A stretch of 64,000 nucleotides of DNA from assembly GCF_026343295.1 (NCBI RefSeq), contig NZ_JAPELY010000002.1:186001-250000 (forward strand). The letters are read 5' to 3'. Made by a program: the position numbers and the translations under genes. Every line of letters starts with the position of its first letter. Within the stretch, counting starts at the first letter, position 1. This document shows, piece after piece, positions 25,708-35,881 of the stretch. The notes under the pieces are model-generated. The model made no database searches. It had not been told where the DNA came from and saw nothing but the letters and a program-made list of their open reading frames with translations. This stretch comes from Streptomyces sp. NBC_00083 (lineage in GTDB: Bacteria > Actinomycetota > Actinomycetes > Streptomycetales > Streptomycetaceae).

Positions 25708-26247
25708 ATGTCGCGAATCGGCAAGCTCCCCATCCAGGTTCCCGCCGGTGTGGACGTCACCATCGATGGCCGTACGGTGCACGTGAAGGGCCCCAAGGGC
25801 TCCCTCACGCACGCTGTTGCGGCTCCCATCGAGATCGTGAAGGGTGAGGACGGCGTTCTTAACGTCACCCGCCCCAACGACGAGCGTCAGAACAAGGCCC
25901 TGCACGGCCTGTCCCGCACGCTGGTGGCCAACATGATCACCGGTGTGACCCAGGGATACATCAAGGCGCTCGAGATCAGCGGTGTCGGTTACCGCGTCCA
26001 GGCGAAGGGCTCCAACCTGGAGTTCGCGCTGGGATACAGCCACTCGATCACCGTCGAGGCCCCCGAAGGCATCACCTTCAAGGTCGAGTCGCCCACGAAG
26101 TTCTCGGTCGAGGGCATCGACAAGCAGAAGGTCGGCGAGGTCGCCGCGAACATCCGCAAGCTGCGGAAGCCCGACCCGTACAAGGCCAAGGGTGTCAAGT
26201 ACGCCGGCGAAGTCATCCGCCGCAAGGTCGGAAAGGCTGGTAAGTAA
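25708..26247 (+). CDS. rplF: 50S ribosomal protein L6
   Basis: L6 lies near the sarcin-ricin loop where GTPase factors bind. It has 179 residues with two related halves and the C-terminal signature [19 protein letters not shown]. Its start [12 protein letters not shown] is universal for the family. rplR follows 3 bp after the stop. Confidence 0.97.
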   Translation: MSRIGKLPIQVPAGVDVTIDGRTVHVKGPKGSLTHAVAAPIEIVKGEDGVLNVTRPNDERQNKALHGLSRTLVANMITGVTQGYIKALEISGVGYRVQAKGSNLEFALGYSHSITVEAPEGITFKVESPTKFSVEGIDKQKVGEVAANIRKLRKPDPYKAKGVKYAGEVIRRKVGKAGK

Positions 26248-26250
26248 GCC

Positions 26251-26634
26251 ATGGCATACGGTGTGAAGATCGCCAAGGGCGACGCTTACAAGCGTGCCGC
26301 CAAGGCACGTCGCCACGTCCGCATCCGCAAGCACGTGTCGGGTACGGCGGAGCGTCCGCGCCTCGTCGTGACGCGTTCCAACCGCGGTATCACCGCTCAG
26401 GTCATCGACGACCTCAAGGGTCACACCCTGGCGTCGGCGTCGACTCTGGACGCGTCGATCCGTGGTGGCGAGGGCGACAAGTCCGCGCAGGCCAAGTCGG
26501 TCGGGGCCCTGGTCGCCGAGCGCGCCAAGGCCGCGGGCGTCGAGACCGTCGTGTTCGACCGTGGTGGCAACAGGTACGCCGGGCGCATTGCCGCTCTGGC
26601 TGACGCCGCCCGCGAAGCCGGGCTGAAGTTCTAA
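26251..26634 (+). CDS. rplR: 50S ribosomal protein L18
   Basis: L18 binds 5S rRNA together with L5. It has 127 residues with [25 protein letters not shown] N-terminal sequence (core [13 protein letters not shown]) and the conserved [20 protein letters not shown] end. rpsE follows after 46 bp. Confidence 0.97.
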   Translation: MAYGVKIAKGDAYKRAAKARRHVRIRKHVSGTAERPRLVVTRSNRGITAQVIDDLKGHTLASASTLDASIRGGEGDKSAQAKSVGALVAERAKAAGVETVVFDRGGNRYAGRIAALADAAREAGLKF

Positions 26635-26680
26635 GCCCCGGTTCCGGGACTAACGGACGTAACAGAGAGAGGTAAATCCA

Positions 26681-27283
26681 ATGGCTGGACCCCAGCGCCG
26701 CGGAAGCGGTGCCGGTGGCGGCGAGCGGCGGGACCGGAAGGGTCGCGACGGTGGCGCTGCCGCCGAGAAGACCGCTTACGTTGAGCGCGTTGTCGCGATC
26801 AACCGCGTTGCCAAGGTTGTCAAGGGTGGTCGCCGCTTCAGCTTCACCGCGCTGGTCGTGGTGGGCGACGGTGACGGCACCGTAGGTGTCGGTTACGGCA
26901 AGGCCAAGGAAGTTCCCGCGGCCATCGCCAAGGGTGTCGAGGAAGCCAAGAAGAACTTCTTCAAGGTTCCGCGCATCCAGGGCACGATCCCTCACCCGAT
27001 CACGGGCGAGCGTGCGGCGGGCGTCGTGCTCCTGAAGCCGGCTGCCCCCGGTACCGGTGTTATCGCCGGTGGCCCGGTGCGCGCCGTTCTGGAGTGCGCC
27101 GGCGTTCACGACATCCTGTCGAAGTCGCTCGGCTCTTCCAACGCGATCAACATCGTGCACGCAACCGTGGCGGCCCTCAAGGGCCTGCAGCGTCCCGAGG
27201 AGATCGCGGCTCGCCGTGGTCTGCCCCTCGAGGCCGTTGCCCCCGCGGCTCTGCTCCGTGCTCGTGCGGGAGCGGGTGTCTAA
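26681..27283 (+). CDS. rpsE: 30S ribosomal protein S5
   Basis: S5 shapes the decoding site and mRNA entry and affects accuracy; its loop is a target for spectinomycin resistance changes. It has 200 residues with a Gly-rich N-terminal extension, the double-stranded RNA-binding fold ([21 protein letters not shown]) and [17 protein letters not shown]. Its stop overlaps the rpmD start (TAATG). Confidence 0.97.
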   Translation: MAGPQRRGSGAGGGERRDRKGRDGGAAAEKTAYVERVVAINRVAKVVKGGRRFSFTALVVVGDGDGTVGVGYGKAKEVPAAIAKGVEEAKKNFFKVPRIQGTIPHPITGERAAGVVLLKPAAPGTGVIAGGPVRAVLECAGVHDILSKSLGSSNAINIVHATVAALKGLQRPEEIAARRGLPLEAVAPAALLRARAGAGV

Positions 27284-27465
27284 TGGCCCGCCTCAAGATC
27301 ACGCAGACGAAGTCGTACATCGGCAGCAAGCAGAACCACCGCGACACCCTGCGTTCGCTCGGGCTCAAGCGCCTGAACGACGTGGTTGTCAAGGAGGACC
27401 GCCCCGAGTTCCGCGGCATGGTGCAGACCGTCCGCCACCTCGTGACGGTTGAGGAGGTCGACTGA
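27283..27465 (+). CDS. rpmD: 50S ribosomal protein L30
   Basis: L30 is a small 23S rRNA-binding protein absent from some bacteria but usual in actinomycetes. It has 60 residues with [20 protein letters not shown] and GLKRLNDVV. It is coupled to rpsE, and rplO begins 1 bp after its stop. Confidence 0.97.
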   Translation: MARLKITQTKSYIGSKQNHRDTLRSLGLKRLNDVVVKEDRPEFRGMVQTVRHLVTVEEVD

Positions 27466-27466
27466 C

Positions 27467-27922
27467 ATGGGCGAGAACAGCCCGCTGAAGGCCCATAACC
27501 TCCGTCCTGCCCCGGGAGCCAAGACCGCCAAGACCCGTGTGGGTCGTGGTGAGGCGTCCAAGGGTAAGACCGCAGGTCGTGGTACCAAGGGTACGAAGGC
27601 CCGCTACCAGGTTCCGCAGCGCTTCGAGGGTGGCCAGATGCCCCTCCACATGCGCCTGCCGAAGCTCAAGGGTTTCCGCAACCCGTTCCGCACCGAGTTC
27701 CAGGTCGTGAACCTGGACAAGCTCGGCGCTCTCTACCCCGAGGGTGGAGAGGTCACGGTGGCCGACCTGGTCGCCAAGGGCGCGGTGCGCAAGAACAGCC
27801 TCGTCAAGGTCCTGGGCCAGGGCGAGATCTCCGTGGCGCTGCAGGTTTCGGTTGACGCCGTTTCCGGCTCCGCCAAGGAGAAGATTGCCGCCGCCGGCGG
27901 CACCGTCACCGAGCTCGTCTGA
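27467..27922 (+). CDS. rplO: 50S ribosomal protein L15
   Basis: L15 is a late-assembly 50S protein. It has 151 residues from ATG 27467 ([19 protein letters not shown]); an upstream in-frame ATG at 27449 lies within rpmD. The glycine- and lysine-rich [20 protein letters not shown] segment threads into 23S rRNA. A strong hairpin follows before secY. Confidence 0.97.
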   Translation: MGENSPLKAHNLRPAPGAKTAKTRVGRGEASKGKTAGRGTKGTKARYQVPQRFEGGQMPLHMRLPKLKGFRNPFRTEFQVVNLDKLGALYPEGGEVTVADLVAKGAVRKNSLVKVLGQGEISVALQVSVDAVSGSAKEKIAAAGGTVTELV

Positions 27923-27947
27923 GACAGCTTGATGGCTTGAACATCCG

Positions 27948-27981
27948 ACCGGGGATGCCTCTCAAAAGGGGCATCCCCGGT
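27948..27981 (+). terminator. Hairpin between rplO and secY
   Basis: ACCGGGGATGCC and GGCATCCCCGGT form a perfect 12-bp stem around a 10-nt loop. It probably partly uncouples ribosomal protein genes from secY. Confidence 0.75.
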
Positions 27982-28158
27982 TGGTCGTTCCTAGGGGGGC
28001 ACGGTCGCCGGTAAGGTGGCGTGCACTGTCTAAGTTCCGTGCTGTGTGCCTGGACGGCTGCGGCACGGATTTTTGGCAGATCAAGACCTTCATTCCTTAT
28101 TCGTCGAACCTCAAGACCGTCACCCTGACGCACTTGCGCGGGGGTCGCAGGAGGCACC

Positions 28159-29472
28159 GTGCTCACCGCGTTCGCCCAGGCGTTCAAGACGCCTGACCTG
28201 CGCAAGAAGCTGCTCTTCACACTCGGCATCATCGTGATCTACCGGCTCGGTACGCATGTGCCGATGCCCGGCGTGAACTACAAGAACGTGCAGACCTGTG
28301 TCGATCAGGCTCAGCAGAACAGCGGTCTGTTCGGCCTGGTCAACATGTTCAGCGGCGGCGCGCTGCTGCAGATCACGATCTTCGCGCTCGGCATCATGCC
28401 GTACATCACGGCGAGCATCATTCTGCAGCTGCTGACCGTGGTGATCCCGCGCCTGGAGGCCCTCAAGAAGGAGGGCCAGGCCGGCACGGCGAAGATCACG
28501 CAGTACACGCGTTATCTGACCGTGGCGCTGGCGATCCTGCAGGGCACCGGTCTCGTGGCCACGGCCCGCAACGGCGCCCTCTTCAGCGGCTGCCAGGTCG
28601 CCACGGAGATCATCCCGAACCGCTCGATCTTCACCACCATCACGATGGTCGTCACGATGACCGCCGGTACCGCCTGCGTCATGTGGCTCGGTGAGGTCAT
28701 CACCGACCGCGGCATCGGCAACGGCATGTCCATCCTGATGTTCATCTCGATCGCCTCCAGCTTCCCGAGCTCCCTGTGGGCCATCAAGAAGCAGGGCCAC
28801 CTGGCCGGTGGCTGGATCGAGTTCGGCACCGTGCTCCTGGTCGGCCTCGTCATGGTCGGGCTCGTGGTCTTCGTCGAACAGGCACAGCGGCGCGTTCCCG
28901 TGCAGTACGCGAAGCGCATGATCGGCCGCAGGTCGTACGGCGGAACCTCGACCTACATTCCGCTGAAGGTCAATCAGGCGGGTGTGATCCCCGTCATCTT
29001 CGCTTCGTCGCTGCTCTACATCCCGGCCCTGATCGTCCAGTTCTCGAACTCGACGGCCGGCTGGGCGACCTGGGTCAAGGACAACTTGACCAAGGGCGAC
29101 CATCCTTACTACATCGTCAGCTACTTCCTGCTGATCGTTTTCTTCGCGTTCTTCTACGTGGCGATCTCGTTCAACCCCGAGGAAGTCGCCGACAACATGA
29201 AGAAGTATGGTGGCTTCATCCCGGGCATCCGGGCTGGCCGACCGACCGCTGAGTACCTGAGCTACGTACTCAACCGGATCACCTGGCCGGGGTCGCTGTA
29301 TCTGGGGCTGATCGCGCTCGTACCGACAATGGCGTTGATCATCTTCGGCGGCGTCCAGAGCTTCCCGCTCGGCGGGACGAGCATCCTCATCATCGTGGGT
29401 GTGGGTCTGGAAACCGTTAAGCAGATCGAGAGCCAGCTTCAGCAGCGCAATTACGAAGGGTTCCTCCGCTGA
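28159..29472 (+). CDS. secY: Preprotein translocase subunit SecY
   Basis: SecY is the membrane channel of the Sec export pathway. It has 437 residues from GTG 28159 behind AGGAGG. Ten hydrophobic segments can be traced. [15 protein letters not shown] is the conserved TM2/plug region, and [23 protein letters not shown] is the cytosolic loop that binds ribosomes and SecA. It overlaps adk by TGATG; secY-adk-map order is common in Gram-positive bacteria. Confidence 0.97.
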   Translation: MLTAFAQAFKTPDLRKKLLFTLGIIVIYRLGTHVPMPGVNYKNVQTCVDQAQQNSGLFGLVNMFSGGALLQITIFALGIMPYITASIILQLLTVVIPRLEALKKEGQAGTAKITQYTRYLTVALAILQGTGLVATARNGALFSGCQVATEIIPNRSIFTTITMVVTMTAGTACVMWLGEVITDRGIGNGMSILMFISIASSFPSSLWAIKKQGHLAGGWIEFGTVLLVGLVMVGLVVFVEQAQRRVPVQYAKRMIGRRSYGGTSTYIPLKVNQAGVIPVIFASSLLYIPALIVQFSNSTAGWATWVKDNLTKGDHPYYIVSYFLLIVFFAFFYVAISFNPEEVADNMKKYGGFIPGIRAGRPTAEYLSYVLNRITWPGSLYLGLIALVPTMALIIFGGVQSFPLGGTSILIIVGVGLETVKQIESQLQQRNYEGFLR

Positions 29473-30128
29473 TGCGAATCGTCCTCGTTGGACCGCCCGG
29501 TGCGGGCAAGGGAACGCAGGCCGCGTTCCTTGCCAAGAACCTGGCGATCCCGCACATCTCCACGGGCGACCTCTTCCGTGCCAACATCAGCCAGGGCACG
29601 GACCTGGGCAAGCAGGCCAAGGCGTACATGGACGCCGGCAACCTGGTGCCGGACGAGGTCACCATCGGGATGGCCAAGGACCGCATGGAAGCGCCGGACG
29701 CCGAGAACGGCTTCCTGCTCGACGGCTTCCCGCGCAACGTGGTGCAGGCCGAGGCGCTCGACGAGGTGCTGAAGGCGGACGGCGTCAAGCTGGACGCCGT
29801 GCTCGACCTCGAAGTGCCCGAGGACGAGGTCGTCAAGCGGATCGCCGGCCGGCGGATCTGCCGCAACGACAGCGCGCACGTCTTCCACGTGGTGTACAAC
29901 GCCCCGAAGCGGGACGGCGTCTGCGACGAGTGCGGCGGCGAGCTGTACCAGCGCGGTGACGACACCGAGGACACCGTGCGCAAGCGGCTCGAGGTCTACC
30001 ACAGCGAGACCGAGCCCATCATCGACTACTACCGGGCGCAGGGGCTGGTCATCACGATCTCCGCGCTGGGCAAGGTGGATGAGGTCACGAAGAAGGCGAT
30101 GGACGCGTTGCGCCGCGAAGCGGCGTAG
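29472..30128 (+). CDS. adk: Adenylate kinase
   Basis: This enzyme interconverts ATP + AMP and 2 ADP in the cytosol. It has 218 residues, the long-lid form. The P-loop GPPGAGKGT is at 7-15; the AMP-binding [13 protein letters not shown] follows. The lid contains [12 protein letters not shown] and CDECGG, so only three of the four usual zinc-site cysteines are visible. Translation is coupled to secY. A dispersed intergenic repeat follows before map. Confidence 0.97.
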   Translation: MRIVLVGPPGAGKGTQAAFLAKNLAIPHISTGDLFRANISQGTDLGKQAKAYMDAGNLVPDEVTIGMAKDRMEAPDAENGFLLDGFPRNVVQAEALDEVLKADGVKLDAVLDLEVPEDEVVKRIAGRRICRNDSAHVFHVVYNAPKRDGVCDECGGELYQRGDDTEDTVRKRLEVYHSETEPIIDYYRAQGLVITISALGKVDEVTKKAMDALRREAA

Positions 30129-30581
30129 TTCTCGCACCCAGCACTGCATGCGGCCGCGGTACCCCTCCGGGGGCGCCGCGGCCGCCGCATCGTACCCCGG
30201 TGCACGGCTCCGGGTGGTGCCGGGTGCCCTACTAGGGGCGCGGGGAACTGCGCGGGTGACCCAGCACGGTCCGCAGTCGACGGCCGGGGGCCGGGAGGAC
30301 GGCCCCACCCCGCCCCTTCCCTAAACCCTCCGGGGGAGGGAAGGGGGGCTGGGGTTCAGGAACTGGGGCTCTGCCCCAGACCCCGTTCGCGCCTGAAGGG
30401 TGCTCGTCCTCAAACGCCGGACGGGCTGAGGTGGCCCCGGTCGGGCCGGTGTCGGGCCGCACGGGCAGGGTGGGCGGCACCCTTGGCCGTGGGGCGGGGA
30501 TGCGTATGCCGCCCGGGTGGGGAACGGGACGCCGTATCGTTGGGGGTGACCCATACCTGTCCAGAAAGGCGTGAGCCGCAC
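30129..30581 (-). repeat. Dispersed intergenic repeat, minus-strand copy after adk
   Basis: A 453-bp non-coding gap. About 30230-30470 belongs to a repeat family also seen at 45541-46113, 47656-47730 and 61081-61490. Landmarks, read here as complements, are GGGGCGCGGGGAACTGCGCG, CTCAAACGCCGGACGGGCTG, and the hairpin CTGGGGC-TCT-GCCCCAG (near 30364-30380). It starts about 100 bp after the adk stop. No gene is visible. Confidence 0.75.
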
Positions 30582-31427
30582 ATGGTGGAGATCAAGACCC
30601 CCGAGCAGATCGCGAAGATGCGCGAGGCGGGACTGGTCGTCGCCGCGATCCACGCCGCCACCCGCGAGGCCGCAGTGCCCGGGTCCACGACGAAGGACCT
30701 GGACGAAGTCGCCCGCAAGGTGATCGCCGAGCACGGCGCGAAGTCCAACTTCCTGGGCTACGGCGGGTTCCCCGCCACCATCTGCACCTCGGTCAACGAG
30801 GTCGTCGTCCACGGCATCCCCGACGACAAGACCGTCCTCAAGGACGGCGACATCATCTCCATCGACGCCGGCGCGATCATCGACGGCTGGCACGGCGACG
30901 CCGCGTACACCGCGTTCGTCGGCTCCGGCCACGCGCCCGAGCTGATCGAGCTCTCCCGGGTGACCGAGGAGTCGATGTGGGCCGGCCTCGCCGCGGTGAA
31001 GAAGGGCAACAAGCTCATCGACGTCTCGCGCGCGATCGAGTCGTACATCCGCCGCCAGCCGCGCCCCTCGACCGGCAAGTACGGGATCGTCGAGGACTAC
31101 GGCGGCCACGGCATCGGTTCCGAGATGCACATGGACCCGCACCTCCTGAACTACGTCGACAAGCGCCGCATGCTCGGCCGCCACAACCCGAAGCTCATCC
31201 CCGGCTTCTGCCTGGCGATCGAGCCGATGGTCTCCCTGGGCACGCCCCGCACGGAGGTCCTGGAGGACGACTGGACCGTCATCACGACGGACGGTTCCTG
31301 GTCCTCGCACTGGGAGCACTCGGTCGCCCTGACGGAGAACGGCCCGCTGGTCCTGACGATGCCGGACGGCGGCAAGGCGAAGCTGGCGGAGTACGGGGTC
31401 ACCACGGCTCCTGACCCGCTGGGCTGA
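30582..31427 (+). CDS. map: Type I methionine aminopeptidase
   Basis: It removes the initiator methionine from nascent proteins. It has 281 residues from ATG 30582, with GAAAGG upstream. The five metal ligands D95, D106, H176, E214 and E245 are present, with H77 in the substrate pocket (EVVVHGIP). No N-terminal zinc-finger extension is seen, so this is the short form. Its location between adk and infA is conventional. Confidence 0.97.
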   Translation: MVEIKTPEQIAKMREAGLVVAAIHAATREAAVPGSTTKDLDEVARKVIAEHGAKSNFLGYGGFPATICTSVNEVVVHGIPDDKTVLKDGDIISIDAGAIIDGWHGDAAYTAFVGSGHAPELIELSRVTEESMWAGLAAVKKGNKLIDVSRAIESYIRRQPRPSTGKYGIVEDYGGHGIGSEMHMDPHLLNYVDKRRMLGRHNPKLIPGFCLAIEPMVSLGTPRTEVLEDDWTVITTDGSWSSHWEHSVALTENGPLVLTMPDGGKAKLAEYGVTTAPDPLG

Positions 31428-31540
31428 CCGTCCCCCAGACCCCTGCCGCCCCCCTTCCCGCGAGTCGCCGTGCGACCCGCTGCGGCAGGCATCTATGTCT
31501 GGTCGCTTAAGGATCTACGATGGCGGGCAAACTCCCCGGA

Positions 31541-31570
31541 TTCGTCTTTTCGAGTGGCCTGTCGTAGACT
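31541..31570 (+). promoter_or_regulatory. Candidate infA promoter
   Basis: TTCGTC, 18 bp, TAGACT. The -10 is an excellent match to TAGRNT-type sequences; the -35 is weak. It would start the infA-rpmJ-rpsM-rpsK-rpoA-rplQ transcript. Confidence 0.5.
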
Positions 31571-31650
31571 GATGCGTCGGCTCTCGTGTACCCGTGTGTC
31601 CACACACGGCTGCGGGAGTCGATCAAGGTAGCCGATTCGAAAGGCGAAGC

Positions 31651-31872
31651 GTGGCCAAGAAGCAAGGTGCCATCGAAATCGAGGGCACCGTGATCGAGTC
31701 CCTCCCGAACGCCATGTTCAAGGTGGAACTCCAGAACGGTCACAAGGTCCTCGCGCACATCAGCGGCAAGATGCGGATGCACTACATCCGTATCCTCCCC
31801 GATGACCGGGTCGTAGTGGAGCTTTCTCCGTACGACCTGACGCGTGGCCGGATCGTCTACCGGTACAAGTAG
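31651..31872 (+). CDS. infA: Translation initiation factor IF-1
   Basis: IF-1 occupies the ribosomal A site during initiation. It has 73 residues from GTG 31651 ([19 protein letters not shown]), behind AAAGGCGA. It is a single OB-fold with [25 protein letters not shown] core ([16 protein letters not shown]). rpmJ follows after 60 bp. Confidence 0.97.
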   Translation: MAKKQGAIEIEGTVIESLPNAMFKVELQNGHKVLAHISGKMRMHYIRILPDDRVVVELSPYDLTRGRIVYRYK

Positions 31873-31932
31873 ATCTTGCCCACGTCGCCCTCAGTGGCGG
31901 CGGTGGCACTGACCCGGAGAACCTGACATCCC

Positions 31933-32046
31933 ATGAAGGTCAAGCCGAGCGTCAAGAAGATCTGCGACAAGTGCAAGGTGATCCGCCGTCACGGCCGGGT
32001 CATGGTCATCTGCGACAACCTGCGCCACAAGCAGCGCCAGGGCTGA
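31933..32046 (+). CDS. rpmJ: 50S ribosomal protein L36
   Basis: A 37-residue zinc-ribbon protein beginning [20 protein letters not shown]11, C14, C27 and H32 form the zinc site, so this is the zinc-containing paralogue. It lies between infA and rpsM as usual. It is short and easily missed, but the match to the family is complete. Confidence 0.96.
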   Translation: MKVKPSVKKICDKCKVIRRHGRVMVICDNLRHKQRQG

Positions 32047-32235
32047 CGCACGCCGACCGACCTGCACTCCGCAGTTCTTCGAGCGACGCGAGCAAAACGT
32101 ACATACGCAGCACCCACCTGGCCGGTTTCCCCGGCTGGTGACACCTCCGGCGGGGGCCGGGGACCCGAAACGTACCTAGTACGGCGGTCGGGAGCGGCGC
32201 TGTGGAAGACCCCCGAAAACAACTGGAGCCAGTAA

Positions 32236-32616
32236 ATGGCACGCGTTTCCGGTGTCGACATCCCGCGCGAAAAGCGCGTGGAGATCGCACTCACCTACGT
32301 CTTCGGTATCGGGCGTACCCGGTCCAAGGAGATCCTCGCCTCGACCGGCGTGAACCCGAACACCCGCGTTCGTGACCTGGCCGAAGAGGACCTGGTCAAG
32401 ATCCGCGAGTACGTGGACGCCAACCTCCGCACCGAGGGTGACCTTCGCCGTGAGGTTGCCGCCGACATCCGCCGCAAGGTCGAGATCGGCTGCTACCAGG
32501 GTCTGCGCCACCGTCGTGGTCTGCCGGTCCACGGTCAGCGCACCAGCACGAACGCTCGTACCCGCAAGGGCCCGCGTCGCGCCATCGCCGGTAAGAAGAA
32601 GCCGGGCAAGAAGTAG
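32236..32616 (+). CDS. rpsM: 30S ribosomal protein S13
   Basis: S13 contacts P-site tRNA and bridges the subunits at the top of the 30S head. It has 126 residues beginning [19 protein letters not shown]. The C-terminal [20 protein letters not shown] and basic tail are typical. The ribosome site GGAG lies shortly upstream of ATG 32236. Confidence 0.97.
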   Translation: MARVSGVDIPREKRVEIALTYVFGIGRTRSKEILASTGVNPNTRVRDLAEEDLVKIREYVDANLRTEGDLRREVAADIRRKVEIGCYQGLRHRRGLPVHGQRTSTNARTRKGPRRAIAGKKKPGKK

Positions 32617-32685
32617 TCCACAGCGGACGCTTTTCAGCGGTCTTCGCTGTAGGACCGATCACCTCCCCTCCATCTGGAGTAAGAC

Positions 32686-33090
32686 ATGCCCCCCAAGGGT
32701 CGTCAGGGCGCTGCCAAGAAGGTGCGCCGCAAGGAAAAGAAGAACGTCGCTCACGGCCACGCGCACATCAAGAGCACGTTCAACAACACCATCGTCTCGA
32801 TCACGGACCCCTCGGGCAACGTGATCTCCTGGGCGTCCGCCGGCCACGTCGGCTTCAAGGGCTCCCGCAAGTCGACTCCGTTCGCCGCGCAGATGGCCGC
32901 CGAGTCGGCCGCCCGCCGCGCGCAGGAGCACGGCATGCGCAAGGTTGACGTCTTCGTCAAGGGTCCGGGCTCCGGCCGCGAGACCGCGATCCGCTCCCTC
33001 CAGGCCACTGGCCTCGAGGTCGGCTCGATCCAGGACGTCACCCCGACGCCGCACAACGGCTGCCGTCCCCCGAAGCGCCGCCGCGTCTGA
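32686..33090 (+). CDS. rpsK: 30S ribosomal protein S11
   Basis: S11 lies on the platform and contacts the mRNA near the E site. It has 134 residues with a basic N-terminus, [20 protein letters not shown] and the C-terminal [16 protein letters not shown] signature. A hairpin separates it from rpoA. Confidence 0.97.
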   Translation: MPPKGRQGAAKKVRRKEKKNVAHGHAHIKSTFNNTIVSITDPSGNVISWASAGHVGFKGSRKSTPFAAQMAAESAARRAQEHGMRKVDVFVKGPGSGRETAIRSLQATGLEVGSIQDVTPTPHNGCRPPKRRRV

Positions 33091-33158
33091 TCCGGGGCGG
33101 CGCTCCCCGCGCCGCCGCGTCTGACGCGAGGTTGCCTCAAGGATTGCCTTGAAGGCTC

Positions 33159-33190
33159 GGGCGGTACGGCTCCTTGGAGGCGTGCCGCCC
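33159..33190 (+). promoter_or_regulatory. Hairpin between rpsK and rpoA
   Basis: GGGCGGTACGGCTC and GAGGCGTGCCGCCC around a short CTTG loop form a 14-bp stem with two mismatches, about 70 nt before rpoA. It may attenuate or protect mRNA. Confidence 0.5.
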
Positions 33191-33259
33191 GTACCCTTGC
33201 AGTACGCAGTACCCAGCAGGGCATCAAATAGTGGGTGCCCATGACTGAAGGATCTTCCC

Positions 33260-34282
33260 ATGCTTATCGCTCAGCGCCCTTCGCTGACCGAAGAGGTCGT
33301 TGACGAGTACCGCTCGCGGTTCGTCATCGAGCCCCTGGAGCCCGGCTTCGGCTACACGCTCGGCAACTCCCTGCGTCGTACGCTCCTCTCCTCGATCCCC
33401 GGTGCCGCTGTCACCAGCATCCGGATCGACGGTGTCCTGCACGAGTTCACCACCGTGCCGGGCGTCAAGGAGGACGTCACCGACCTCATCCTCAACATCA
33501 AGCAGCTGGTCGTCTCCTCGGAGCACGACGAGCCGGTCGTGATGTACCTGCGCAAGCAGGGTCCCGGCCTGGTCACCGCTGCTGACATCGCCCCGCCGGC
33601 CGGTGTCGAGGTGCACAACCCCGACCTGGTGCTCGCCACGCTCAACGGCAAGGGCAAGCTGGAGATGGAGCTGACCGTCGAGCGCGGTCGCGGCTACGTC
33701 TCCGCCGTGCAGAACAAGCAGCTGGGCCAGGAGATCGGCCGCATCCCGGTCGACTCCATCTACTCCCCGGTGCTCAAGGTCACGTACAAGGTCGAGGCGA
33801 CCCGTGTCGAGCAGCGCACCGACTTCGACAAGCTGATCGTCGACGTCGAGACCAAGCAGGCCATGCGTCCCCGTGACGCCATGGCGTCGGCCGGTAAGAC
33901 CCTGGTCGAGCTGTTCGGTCTGGCGCGCGAGCTCAACATCGACGCCGAGGGCATCGACATGGGCCCGTCCCCGACGGACGCCGCTCTCGCCGCCGATCTC
34001 GCCCTGCCGATCGAGGAGCTGGAGCTCACCGTTCGGTCGTACAACTGCCTCAAGCGTGAGGGCATCCACTCCGTGGGTGAGCTCGTGGCGCGCTCCGAGG
34101 CCGACCTGCTCGACATCCGCAACTTCGGTGCGAAGTCGATCGACGAGGTCAAGGCGAAGCTGGCCGGTATGGGCCTCGCCCTGAAGGACTCGCCTCCCGG
34201 CTTCGACCCGACCGCCGCGGCCGACGCCTTCGGCGCGGACGACGACGCGGATGCCGGGTTCGTGGAGACCGAGCAGTACTGA
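33260..34282 (+). CDS. rpoA: DNA-directed RNA polymerase alpha subunit
   Basis: The alpha dimer nucleates RNA polymerase assembly. It has 340 residues. The N-terminal domain shows [20 protein letters not shown]; the C-terminal domain (about 250-320) shows [20 protein letters not shown], which binds UP elements and activators. An acidic tail ends [14 protein letters not shown]. It completes with rpoB and rpoC the core polymerase genes in this window. Confidence 0.98.
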   Translation: MLIAQRPSLTEEVVDEYRSRFVIEPLEPGFGYTLGNSLRRTLLSSIPGAAVTSIRIDGVLHEFTTVPGVKEDVTDLILNIKQLVVSSEHDEPVVMYLRKQGPGLVTAADIAPPAGVEVHNPDLVLATLNGKGKLEMELTVERGRGYVSAVQNKQLGQEIGRIPVDSIYSPVLKVTYKVEATRVEQRTDFDKLIVDVETKQAMRPRDAMASAGKTLVELFGLARELNIDAEGIDMGPSPTDAALAADLALPIEELELTVRSYNCLKREGIHSVGELVARSEADLLDIRNFGAKSIDEVKAKLAGMGLALKDSPPGFDPTAAADAFGADDDADAGFVETEQY

Positions 34283-34350
34283 TCGGTCTCCGCCTGCGGG
34301 CCGGCCACGGCTGGTCGCGCACACGCGACGGAGTCGCACATCGGCTCTTT

Positions 34351-34374
34351 CCCGCGCCCCTTACGGGGCGCGGG
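34351..34374 (+). terminator. Hairpin after rpoA
   Basis: CCCGCGCCCC, TTAC, GGGGCGCGGG: a perfect 10-bp stem about 70 bp after rpoA, before rplQ. Confidence 0.6.
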
Positions 34375-34452
34375 TCTCCGACAGGTAACCGCCTGCTCGG
34401 ACACTGACATCGGTACCTCGTACGGCCGGTGCAGATCACTAGGAGAATCACC

Positions 34453-34923
34453 ATGCCGCGTCCCGCAAAGGGTGCACGTCTCGGCGGCAGCGCCGCGCAC
34501 GAGAAGCTGCTCCTCGCCAACCTGGCGAAGTCGCTCTTCGAGCACGGCCGCATCACGACGACCGAGGCCAAGGCCCGCCGCCTTCGTCCCGTCGCCGAGC
34601 GCCTGATCACCAAGGCGAAGAAGGGCGACATCCACAACCGTCGCCTGGTGCTGCAGACGATCACCGACAAGGGCATCGTCCACACCCTCTTCACCGAGAT
34701 CGCGCCCCGCTACGAGGAGCGTCCGGGTGGCTACACCCGTATCACCAAGATCGGCAACCGCCGTGGTGACAACGCGCCGATGGCCGTGATCGAGCTGGTC
34801 GAGGGCGAGATCGCCAAGAAGGCGACCGTCGCCGAGGCCGAGGCCGCCACCGTGCGCGCCGTCAAGGAGTCCGAGGCCAAGGCCGAGGACACCACGCCGG
34901 CCGACGAGGCGAAGGACGCGTAA
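34453..34923 (+). CDS. rplQ: 50S ribosomal protein L17
   Basis: L17 lies near the tunnel exit. It has 156 residues from ATG 34453, with AGGAGAA upstream; the ATG-like start at 34429 is less likely because [13 protein letters not shown] is the family start. The family core (about 115 residues) is followed by a Glu/Ala/Lys-rich tail of some 40 residues. A terminator follows, so it is probably the last gene of the alpha operon. Confidence 0.96.
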   Translation: MPRPAKGARLGGSAAHEKLLLANLAKSLFEHGRITTTEAKARRLRPVAERLITKAKKGDIHNRRLVLQTITDKGIVHTLFTEIAPRYEERPGGYTRITKIGNRRGDNAPMAVIELVEGEIAKKATVAEAEAATVRAVKESEAKAEDTTPADEAKDA

Positions 34924-34942
34924 GCGTTCTTGAAGGCTGTGG

Positions 34943-34974
34943 ACGGGCCCGTTCCCTTCGGGGGGCGGGCCCGT
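34943..34974 (+). terminator. rplQ terminator
   Basis: ACGGGCCCG and CGGGCCCGT form a perfect 9-bp stem around 14 nt, just after the rplQ stop. Confidence 0.75.
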
Positions 34975-35008
34975 TCCGCTGTGTGGATGCTCTGAGAGGA
35001 TCGGTTAC

Positions 35009-35881
35009 GTGAGCGATGAGGTGGAGCCCGGCCACGTCCGGGTGCGTCTTGACCTGTCGTACGACGGCAAGGACTTCTCCGGCTGGGCCCGGCAGCCGTT
35101 CGGCCGCCGGACCGTGCAGGGCGAGATCGAGGACGCGCTGCGCACGGTGACGCGGTCGCAGGTGCCCTACGGCCTGACCGTCGCCGGGCGTACGGACGCC
35201 GGGGTGCACGCGCGCGGCCAGGTCGCCCATGTCGACCTGCCCGAGGACGTGTGGGCCGAGCACCGCGAGAAGCTGCTGCGGCGCCTCGCCGGGCGGCTCC
35301 CGCACGACGTGCGGATCTGGCGGATCGCCGAGGCGCCCAGCGGGTTCAACGCGCGGTTCGCGGCGATCTGGCGGCGGTACGCGTACCGGGTGACCGACGA
35401 CATCGGCGGCGTCGACCCGCTGCTGCGGGGTCATGTCCTGTGGCACGACTGGGAGTTGGACGTCGAGGCCATGAACGCGGCGTCGGCCGCGCTGGTCGGC
35501 GAGCACGACTTCGCGGCGTACTGCAAGAAGCGCGAGGGCGCCACCACCATCCGTACGCTCCAGGAGCTGTCCTGGGTGCGCGGTGACGACGGGATCGTCA
35601 CCGCGACCGTGCGGGCGGACGCGTTCTGTCACAACATGGTGCGCTCCCTGGTGGGCGCGCTGCTGCACGTCGGCGACGGGCACCGGGATGTGGAGTGGCC
35701 CGGGAAGGTGCTCGATGCCGCCGTGCGCGACTCCTCCGTGCACGTGGTGAAGCCGCACGGTCTCACCCTGGAGGAAGTGGGCTACCCCGCCGACGAGTTG
35801 CTAGCCGCGCGGGCCAAGGAGGCACGCAACGTGCGCACGCTGCCCGGGAGTTCAGGCGGCGGGCTGGGCGGCTGCTGCTGA
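35009..35881 (+). CDS. truA: tRNA pseudouridine(38-40) synthase
   Basis: TruA converts uridines 38-40 of tRNA anticodon arms to pseudouridine. It has 290 residues from GTG 35009. The catalytic aspartate is D63 in [13 protein letters not shown]. Conserved RRYAYRV and [12 protein letters not shown] blocks follow. The glycine-rich C-terminus ends in GGCC and its last 30 bp overlap the converging gene. The location after rplQ is typical. Confidence 0.96.
   Translation: MSDEVEPGHVRVRLDLSYDGKDFSGWARQPFGRRTVQGEIEDALRTVTRSQVPYGLTVAGRTDAGVHARGQVAHVDLPEDVWAEHREKLLRRLAGRLPHDVRIWRIAEAPSGFNARFAAIWRRYAYRVTDDIGGVDPLLRGHVLWHDWELDVEAMNAASAALVGEHDFAAYCKKREGATTIRTLQELSWVRGDDGIVTATVRADAFCHNMVRSLVGALLHVGDGHRDVEWPGKVLDAAVRDSSVHVVKPHGLTLEEVGYPADELLAARAKEARNVRTLPGSSGGGLGGCC

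Noticed and set aside
31428..31650. tRNA or small RNA gene in the map-infA gap
   Set aside because: No cloverleaf or CCA-type end can be drawn; the gap is explained by the infA promoter and leader.
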